From positions 1-11,529 of the forward strand of contig CAYWTX010000656.1 of assembly GCA_964461295.1 (NCBI GenBank): a stretch of 11,529 nucleotides of DNA, written 5' to 3'. The first letter of the stretch is position 1. Each line of letters begins with the position of its first letter. The position numbers were made by a program, and so were the translations under genes. Shown here piece after piece: positions 7,006 through 11,529 of the stretch. This DNA is from CAYWTX01 sp964461295. GTDB lineage: Bacteria > Planctomycetota > Phycisphaerae > SM23-33. The notes beneath the pieces are model-generated. The model did not search any database and was not told the origin of the DNA. It saw only the letters and a program-made list of their open reading frames with translations.

Positions 7006-7078
7006 TGACCCCAAGGGGATTCGAACCCCTGTCGCCGGGATGAAAACCCGGTGTCCTAGGCCTCTAGACGATGGGGCC
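7006..7078 (-). tRNA. tRNA-Glu (anticodon UUC)
   Basis: On the minus strand the 73-base sequence folds as a cloverleaf. The acceptor GGCCCCA pairs with TGGGGTC, followed by discriminator A. The anticodon stem is CCGGG/CCCGG with loop TTTTCAT (anticodon TTC, reading GAA/GAG). The T-arm is AGGGG-TTCGAAT-CCCCT. Starting with GGCCCCATCGTCTAG is typical of bacterial tRNA-Glu. The 3' CCA is not encoded; TATGT follows, so CCA must be added by nucleotidyltransferase. Confidence 0.96.
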
Positions 7079-7126
7079 GATTCCATCGGCGCCCAGCCGG
7101 AGATTGTCCCGGCTGAAAGTCCGGCC

Positions 7127-7154
7127 ACTATACCAGCGGCCGGAAGGAAATCAA
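7127..7154 (-). promoter_or_regulatory. Sigma-70-type promoter of tRNA-Glu
   Basis: On the minus strand TTGATT (7149-7154) and TATAGT (7127-7132) are separated by 16 bases. This predicts a transcript start near 7120, giving a leader of about 40 bases before the tRNA 5' end at 7078. The leader contains a small dyad (CAGCCGG...CCGGCTG, about 7094-7115). Only the sequence match supports this promoter. Confidence 0.65.
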
Positions 7155-7296
7155 CGGTCGGCAACGAGAAGTATACTCGAATTGGCCGCGAAGGCGCAAG
7201 GGGGTTTCGGGCAGGGGTTCTGGACAGGACCGCCAGGCGCGACGTACCATTCGCGGAATGGTGCCGATGGACGCGGGCTCTTCTCGGGAGACGAAC

Positions 7297-9159
7297 ATGA
7301 CGCGGGCAGAACATGCGACGGTTCGCATTGTGGCGGCGGCTCTGGCGATTGCCGTGGCGGGCACGTGGGCCCTGGGCGAGGGGGGCGAGCATCCCCGGCT
7401 GCTGGTGGGCAAGGCCGACGTGGAGAAGATCCGCGCCCGGGCAAAGCAGGAGCCGTACGCCTCGATGGTCAAGGCGATCCAGGCCCGCGTGGAGGTCAAG
7501 CCCGACGAGAGCAAGAGCGTCCTGTACGACGACCGGGCGGGCGACTACGCCGCGTTGTTCGTCCTGACGGGCGACAAGAAGTTCGCCGCCGAGGCCGAGA
7601 AGATCGTCCTGGCGATGGTGAACGACAAGACGTTCTGGAACAACCCCGGCAGCAAAGGGCTGACCCGGGCGGCCGGCGCCCTGCGGGCGTCGCTGGCGTT
7701 CGACCTGTGCTTCGAGGCCTGGGGCGAGCCCAGCCGCAAGCTCGTCAGCGCGAAGTTGCGTTCGGCGGCCGAGGGGATGCTCAAGTCGATGGGCCAGGGC
7801 GCCAACAGCGGCCTGGCGAACAACTGGCAGGCGGTGCGTTACGGCGGGGCGGGGCTGGCGGCGCTGGCTAGCGACGAGCCCGGCGGCGTCGAGAAGGCCA
7901 GGGAGGCGTACGGCAGCCTGAAGCGCCACCTGGGGGCGAACCTGGGCGACAACGGCTGGAACCCCGAGGGGATCGGCTACACGCAGTACCCGTGGCAGTT
8001 CACGGGGCCGCTGGGAATCGCGGCGGAGCGTGCGGGCATCGGCGACCTCCGCAAGGAGGTGAAGAAGGCTGCGCTGACGTTCTGGACGATCTACGCCGGC
8101 ACGGTGGCGATCCCCAACACGGGCGGGCTGGGGCTCCGCGCCGACCTCAGCGACGATCACCCCGGCTGGAGCGGCGACGGCACGTGCGGCATGGCGTTCT
8201 GGTATGCCCCGCCCGGGCAGATGCCCGGCCTCAAGTACATGTATGATTATCTCTGCGGGGCCAAGGGCGACCGGTCGTGGGCGACCGGGTCGATGGGCGG
8301 GCTGTTCTCGGTGCTGTATTACCCGGCCGACCTGGCCGGGCAGGACCCCGCGAAGGTGCCGGGCCTGGGGCCCAACTACACCGACAAATCGCACGGCATC
8401 GCCATTTTCCGCGACGCGTTCAAGGACGAGAACGACATCGTGGCCGTGGTGAACGGGCACAGCCGCCAGCCGCAGGGCTGCCACGGCGGGTCCGACACCA
8501 ACGCGCTGCGCATCATGGGCCTGGGCAGTTGCTGGGCGGTGGGCAGCGGGCGGACGGGCGACCCCGCGGGGCAGACCAACCTCTTCCCCGGCGAGCCGAA
8601 GAAGCCGGGCAAGGGCGAGGGATCCACTCTGGGCAAGCTGGACGCGGCGTTGTTCGCCCCCGACGGCGGCGGCTGCGCCGTCACCAGCGGCTCGTGCGTG
8701 GGCGTGACGGGGCAGAAGCGCGTGTTCGGCGTGGACTTCTCGCGCAAGAGCGGCGCGGCGGCGCTCTTCATCGTCAGCGAGATCAGCGCCAACGGCGCGC
8801 TGTGGCGGCTGAACACGCCGGAGTTCAACGAGATCGCCACGGCAGGGAACACGTTCACGATCACCGGCCCGACGGGCTCGACGCTGAAGGCGACGGTGCT
8901 CGTGCCGGCCAAGGCGACGTTCCGCACGGGGACGTTCGAGCGCGGCGGCGGGGCCGGGCACGTCGGCTTCCCCTACCGCGGCAAGAAGTACATCAACAAC
9001 AAGTGGATCGACTTTCCCTGCGACAAGAACGTGCTGGTAGTCCTGACACTCCAGGAAAAGGGGCAGACGGCGCCCGCCGTAAGCGGCGCAGCCGGCGCGA
9101 TCCAGGCCGGCCCGCAGGCCGTCACAGTGCAGGCGGACGGGATCAAGTTCGGGCAGTAG
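7297..9159 (+). CDS. Secreted heparinase II/III-like polysaccharide lyase family protein
   Basis: A 620-residue protein that appears exported. The signal peptide runs to about residue 26 (TVRIVAAALAIAVAGTWALG), and the mature part begins EHPRLLVGKADVEKIRARA. This H-P-R-L-L opening is common at the start of the alpha/alpha-toroid domain of heparinase-like and alginate-lyase-like enzymes. The toroid (about 40-340) includes LANNWQAVRYGGAGLAAL (173-190) and GDNGWNPEGIGYTQYPW (217-233), in the region where these lyases carry catalytic Asn/Tyr. From about 360 a beta-sandwich begins (SHGIAIFRD). The motif GHSRQPQGCHGGSDTNALRI (387-406) resembles the family's His-rich 'H-x-H-x-D-x-N-x-F' block, with H388, H396, D400 and N402 as candidates. 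The substrate would be an acidic polysaccharide, but cannot be named. I chose ATG 7297 (GGGAGA seven bases upstream) over ATG 7258 because it places the signal peptide correctly. The gene is divergent from tRNA-Glu. Confidence 0.82.
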   Translation: MTRAEHATVRIVAAALAIAVAGTWALGEGGEHPRLLVGKADVEKIRARAKQEPYASMVKAIQARVEVKPDESKSVLYDDRAGDYAALFVLTGDKKFAAEAEKIVLAMVNDKTFWNNPGSKGLTRAAGALRASLAFDLCFEAWGEPSRKLVSAKLRSAAEGMLKSMGQGANSGLANNWQAVRYGGAGLAALASDEPGGVEKAREAYGSLKRHLGANLGDNGWNPEGIGYTQYPWQFTGPLGIAAERAGIGDLRKEVKKAALTFWTIYAGTVAIPNTGGLGLRADLSDDHPGWSGDGTCGMAFWYAPPGQMPGLKYMYDYLCGAKGDRSWATGSMGGLFSVLYYPADLAGQDPAKVPGLGPNYTDKSHGIAIFRDAFKDENDIVAVVNGHSRQPQGCHGGSDTNALRIMGLGSCWAVGSGRTGDPAGQTNLFPGEPKKPGKGEGSTLGKLDAALFAPDGGGCAVTSGSCVGVTGQKRVFGVDFSRKSGAAALFIVSEISANGALWRLNTPEFNEIATAGNTFTITGPTGSTLKATVLVPAKATFRTGTFERGGGAGHVGFPYRGKKYINNKWIDFPCDKNVLVVLTLQEKGQTAPAVSGAAGAIQAGPQAVTVQADGIKFGQ

Positions 9160-9172
9160 GCGTCGCGGCCCG

Positions 9173-9325
9173 GTGGATATGCGCACGGACGAGCAGTGCG
9201 CGGAATCTGCCCGGTACGCCCTGAAGCACGGCATCCCGGGCGGCGGGCACATCTTCTCGACGCCCAACTGCGTGTACACGGGGATGGTTTTGGCGAGGTG
9301 CCTGCTGATCCTGGACGAGTGGCGG
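9173..9325 (+). pseudogene. C-terminal remnant of a UROD/corrinoid methyltransferase-like gene
   Basis: Frame 2, starting at a GTG 13 bases after the lyase stop, reads DMRTDEQCAESARYALKHG, then IPGGGHIFSTPNCVYTGM, then a closing amphipathic stretch VLARCLLILDEWRW. The G-G-G-x-I-F-S-T-x-N-x-x-Y-T-G-M segment followed by a helix matches the C-terminal end of uroporphyrinogen-decarboxylase-like methyltransferases that are abundant in Planctomycetota and Lentisphaerae (from memory of the family). Only about 50 of the expected 350-400 residues are present, and the frame then runs into unrelated sequence. No catalytic function is possible from this piece alone. The remaining bases to 9378 show nothing recognisable. 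Confidence 0.6.
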
Positions 9326-9378
9326 TGGGGGTGCGGTACGAGTAATGTCCGTCCCTTCATTCGTCACGGGCGAGGGCT

Positions 9379-10080
9379 TCAATACGGTGGGTGGTCCAAC
9401 AGAGTCGATTGTAGTACACTGGTCGTGAGACTGAACCTCCTGCATGTTGCCTCCACCAGGTCTACCACCCACTGGGGCGCCTCCGGGGCGACATACACCT
9501 GCTCCATCAACACATCTAAGTCCACAGGCACAAAAGGGCCATTAACTCGATCCGGTTCCCAGATCAATGCCCGTAACTCCCTCTCATGCTCAAAAGATTG
9601 CCGTTTGTGCAGGCAGGCTCTGAAGAGATTCTCCGAGTCTCCCGCAAAAACTCCACTCGCGTAGTCTATGTAGGCGATGCAGCCCAAATAGACGTTGTGA
9701 GGGGCAGCACCGAGCGATTGCCGAAGTCGCTCACAGGTAGACTGGATCGCAATCCCCTCGTTACTCTTGAGGTACAACCTCCACAGGGCTGCCGATTCCC
9801 CACGGTTGATATGCCAACAGTTTACACGTATATCACGCACAAGGTTCTGGAACGTCTGTCTTGCCATATCAAGGTTGAAAAGTTGGCTATTGCCACGCAG
9901 CATAGGTGACGGAAAGGATGATCCCTCGAACGGGTCTGCACTCTGGAGTTCGGCTATAGTTGCGAAGTAAAGTGCCCTTCTTTCCAGTATCGCGACGAAC
10001 TTCGTGAAATCCATATACCGCCAGATCGCGGCTTTCCAGTCGTCCGGATCCTGGCAATTCGGATGCATCTGAACCGGCAT
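9379..10080 (-). CDS. DUF2971 domain protein
   Basis: A 233-residue protein counted from ATG 10080. It shows the DUF2971 pattern: WRYMDFTKFVAILERRALYF (20-39), ADPFEG (48-53), VNCWHINRGESAALWRLYL (86-104) followed by KSNEGIAIQS, then HKRQSFEHERELRALIW (158-174) and FVPVDLDVLMEQVYVAPEAP (183-202). The domain spans nearly the whole chain. Its biochemical role is not established; conserved His, Glu and Arg residues in the central blocks could form an active site, but that is inference. No signal peptide or membrane segment is visible. The start is uncertain: the frame is open to a TTG at 10173, and a GTG at 10146 has GGGAGGG about ten bases upstream. The gene has clearly lower GC and less biased codon third positions than the genes at 318-9159, and it lies next to an insertion sequence. 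Together these suggest recent horizontal acquisition. Confidence 0.85.
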   Translation of the reverse strand: MPVQMHPNCQDPDDWKAAIWRYMDFTKFVAILERRALYFATIAELQSADPFEGSSFPSPMLRGNSQLFNLDMARQTFQNLVRDIRVNCWHINRGESAALWRLYLKSNEGIAIQSTCERLRQSLGAAPHNVYLGCIAYIDYASGVFAGDSENLFRACLHKRQSFEHERELRALIWEPDRVNGPFVPVDLDVLMEQVYVAPEAPQWVVDLVEATCRRFSLTTSVLQSTLLDHPPY

Positions 10081-10201
10081 AGGTGCGTTTCTATCCTGTA
10101 ACCGTAGTTCCTCTCCCGACAATTCCTTGAGTTCACCACTCGCCACACTACTGCCCGACCCTCCCGGCGTCAAGAACTTCGCTGTAAAGTGAATGCCCGA
10201 C

Positions 10202-10229
10202 TTGACAGGACCGGGCGGCGCGGTAGAGT
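10202..10229 (+). promoter_or_regulatory. Candidate plus-strand promoter facing the IS630 element
   Basis: TTGACA (10202-10207) and TAGAGT (10224-10229) are separated by 16 bases. It points right, towards the insertion sequence 100 bases away. Downstream is AAAGGAAGG (10241-10249), but no convincing ORF follows before the IS, so its original target may have been displaced or interrupted. The rest of 10081-10325 shows nothing I recognise. Confidence 0.45.
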
Positions 10230-10325
10230 GCTGGCGTCGTAAAGGAAGGCATCTCTCGCCGTTCGCGCCTTCGGAGGGCTGCGTTGTTCAATCGTGATCG
10301 TGGTGGAAGGTCTGTCGGCACTCTA

Positions 10326-10351
10326 AATCGCCGTGCGCAAATGCGCGCCAC
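10326..10351 (+). repeat. IS630 left terminal inverted repeat
   Basis: It begins AATCGCCGTGCGCAAAT and ends GCCAC. Compared with the reverse complement of 11501-11526 it matches at 19 of 26 positions, including an uninterrupted CCGTGCGC core. It is preceded by the TA duplication. Confidence 0.85.
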
Positions 10352-10392
10352 TGGAAGTACTGTTATATCAATGTGTTGTATCTTGAAAAGAA

Positions 10393-10446
10393 CGGGACTC
10401 CCATGTATGGTGCTTTTGCCAAAGACCCATACGGAAAGGAGTCCCG
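10393..10446 (+). promoter_or_regulatory. Hairpin sequestering the transposase ribosome-binding site
   Basis: CGGGACTCC (10393-10401) pairs perfectly with GGAGTCCCG (10438-10446), immediately before the ATG at 10447. An inner stem GTATGG/CCATAC (10405-10410 with 10427-10432) and CTTT/AAAG (10413-10416 with 10421-10424) extend it. The only Shine-Dalgarno (AGGAG, 10437-10441) falls mostly inside the 3' arm. A transcript containing the whole leader would hide the site, while one starting within the hairpin would expose it. The regulatory reading is inference. Confidence 0.7.
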
Positions 10447-11490
10447 ATGGAACGGATTATCTTGGAGTTGCCGCGCCGAATCAAGATGGAGCTTCGCCGG
10501 ATTCGGCGCTCGACGCGAGAGGCTGGTTTGGCGACGCGATGTCAGATCGTGCTGCATGCGGCCAAGGGCCGCGGGTCTCGGCAGATTGCCGAGGCCGTCG
10601 GTTGTCATCGATCGTGGGTTTCGCGTGTCCTGACGCGTTTTCGGCAGGCTGGGTTGGTGGGCCTGCTGGACGGGCGGGAGGACAATGGTCCCGACAAACT
10701 GACGGAGGAATACCTGGGTCAGTTGTACGAACTGGTGTCGGGACGGCCGTCGGATTACGGGCATCGCCGCCCGACATGGACACGGGAGTTGCTGGTGGCG
10801 GTGATGGCACAACAAACGGGGATTCGTGTCCATGTGGCCACGTTGAGCAGGGCCTTGAGAATCATCGGCGCGCGGCGAGGCCGGCCACGGCCGGTGGTGC
10901 GGTGCCCGTGGTCCACGCGGGCCAAGAACAAGCGGATTCGCGCGATTGGACAGGTGCTGGCGAATGCTCGAAGCGATGAGGCCGTTGTCTATGAGGATGA
11001 GGTCGACATTCATCTGAATCCGAAGATTGGCCTGGACTGGATGAACCGGGGACAACAGAAGGAAGTGGTGACACCCGGACAGAACCAGAAGCGATACCTG
11101 GCCGGAGCGATGAACGCTCGAACTGGGGAACTGACCGTGGTCGAAGGCGAGCAGAAGAATAGTGCCTTGTTCGTCGCCCTGCTCAAGGCCCTGCGTGAAG
11201 ACTACCGGCAGGCGCGGAAGATCCACGTGATTCTGGACAACTACCGCATCCACAGCAGCCAGATCAGCCTGCGAGCATTGGCGGAGTTCGACGGCCGGAT
11301 CGTGCTGCACTTTCTTCCGCCGTACTGCCCCAATGAGAACAGGATCGAGCGGCTGTGGCAGGACTTGCACAGTGAGGTCACGCGTAACCATAATCACCCG
11401 ACGATGGACGAGTTGATGGAGAACGTGCATGCGTTCCTCAAACCACGCAGTCGACTACACAAAGTTAGGATCTACTCCCTTGCGGCCTAA
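10447..11490 (+). CDS. IS630-family transposase
   Basis: A 347-residue DDE transposase, full length for the family. The N-terminal part has helix-turn-helix DNA-binding segments (about 25-75: TRCQIVLHAAKGRGSRQIAE then GCHRSWVSRVLTRFRQAGL) and a second winged-helix-like region (about 105-145: YGHRRPTWTRELLVAVM, THVATLSRAL-like). The catalytic domain contains VVYEDEVDIHL (180-190, acidic residue D184/E185), VILDNYRIH (261-269, D264) and LPPYCPNENRIERLW (290-304, E301). This is the D-D-E triad with the IS630-type spacing of the last two. It catalyses cut-and-paste transposition into TA dinucleotides. The start is fixed by AGGAG five bases upstream. It is the only gene of its element, and its translation may be limited by the leader hairpin. 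Confidence 0.95.
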   Translation: MERIILELPRRIKMELRRIRRSTREAGLATRCQIVLHAAKGRGSRQIAEAVGCHRSWVSRVLTRFRQAGLVGLLDGREDNGPDKLTEEYLGQLYELVSGRPSDYGHRRPTWTRELLVAVMAQQTGIRVHVATLSRALRIIGARRGRPRPVVRCPWSTRAKNKRIRAIGQVLANARSDEAVVYEDEVDIHLNPKIGLDWMNRGQQKEVVTPGQNQKRYLAGAMNARTGELTVVEGEQKNSALFVALLKALREDYRQARKIHVILDNYRIHSSQISLRALAEFDGRIVLHFLPPYCPNENRIERLWQDLHSEVTRNHNHPTMDELMENVHAFLKPRSRLHKVRIYSLAA

Positions 11491-11500
11491 CCCAGAATTC

Positions 11501-11526
11501 GTGGCTACTATTCGCGCACGGTCATT
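11501..11526 (-). repeat. IS630 right terminal inverted repeat
   Basis: The reverse complement begins AATGACCGTGCGCGAAT and ends GCCAC, mirroring the left end. It lies 10 bases after the transposase stop codon and is followed by TA at 11527-11528. Confidence 0.85.
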
Positions 11527-11529
11527 TAG

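Larger units (their letters stand above)
10326..11526 (+). mobile_element. IS630-family insertion sequence, complete (1201 bp)
   Basis: The ends are imperfect 26-bp inverted repeats with 19 matching positions, and both are flanked by TA (10324-10325 and 11527-11528), the target duplicated by IS630/Tc1-mariner elements. Inside is a single full-length transposase (10447-11490) preceded by a hairpin leader. Length, single ORF and TA flanks all fit IS630. No frameshift is seen, so the element could be active. The window stops one base after the right TA, so the right flank is out of view. Confidence 0.9.

Noticed and set aside
7006..7078. Integration (att) site of a genomic island at tRNA-Glu
   Set aside because: No second copy of the tRNA 3' end and no integrase gene are visible in the window.
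7172..7177. TATACT as a -10 element for the lyase gene
   Set aside because: No acceptable -35 lies at the right distance upstream; it could be chance in an otherwise short intergenic stretch.
6898..9360. Minus-strand open frame of 820 codons opposite the lyase gene
   Set aside because: It mirrors the lyase codons, runs across the tRNA and both gene boundaries, and has no recognisable domain.
10363..11430. Minus-strand open frame of 355 codons opposite the transposase
   Set aside because: The plus strand carries a full IS630 transposase with its DDE motifs; the antisense frame has no domain features.

Overview
The window looks like chromosomal DNA from a high-GC, Gram-negative environmental bacterium, most likely a member of the Planctomycetota (Phycisphaerae-like). 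The grounds are strong GC3 bias in most genes, a secreted PQQ-type beta-propeller protein opening with a W-P-Q-W motif, a secreted polysaccharide-lyase-like protein, remnants that look like the corrinoid methyltransferase branch of the uroporphyrinogen decarboxylase (UROD) fold, and genes often lacking a strong Shine-Dalgarno. The phylum assignment is inference; no rRNA is present.

Left part (1-6363). The window opens inside the 3' end of a plus-strand polytopic membrane protein (probably a GT39/PMT-like glycosyltransferase) that ends at 282. It converges on a minus-strand series: a secreted beta-propeller protein (4750-6363), the replication-associated AAA+ ATPase RarA/MgsA (3268-4653), and an unusual single-chain fusion of the Rnf subunits RnfC and RnfD (318-3062). 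The RnfC half keeps both 4Fe-4S motifs. The RnfD half appears to have lost the S-G-A-T threonine that normally carries covalent FMN. No other rnf gene is in view. Two hairpin elements built from 9-bp units sit at 6-79 and 236-314, one inside the partial membrane-protein frame and one across its C-terminal codons.

Middle (6364-9330). A repeat-rich gap holds a 21-bp direct repeat flanking a perfect 19-bp-stem palindrome. It abuts a frameshifted N-terminal/middle piece of a UROD-like gene. Next come a terminator-like hairpin, tRNA-Glu(UUC) on the minus strand with a good promoter, and a plus-strand secreted heparinase-II/III-like lyase. Thirteen bases after the lyase stop lies a C-terminal UROD-like fragment. 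The two UROD-like pieces bracket the tRNA plus lyase, which suggests a disrupted gene or the scars of a segmental rearrangement.

Right part (9330-11529). A lower-GC DUF2971-type gene (minus strand) is followed by a complete IS630-family insertion sequence (10326-11526), with imperfect 26-bp terminal inverted repeats and a TA target duplication. Its transposase ribosome-binding site is buried in a long hairpin. The window ends one base after the duplicated TA. This end has the marks of acquired DNA.

The genes do not form one coherent pathway. The parts most worth a second look are the RnfC-RnfD fusion without the flavinylation threonine, the in-frame 9-bp palindromic elements, and the split UROD remnants around tRNA-Glu.
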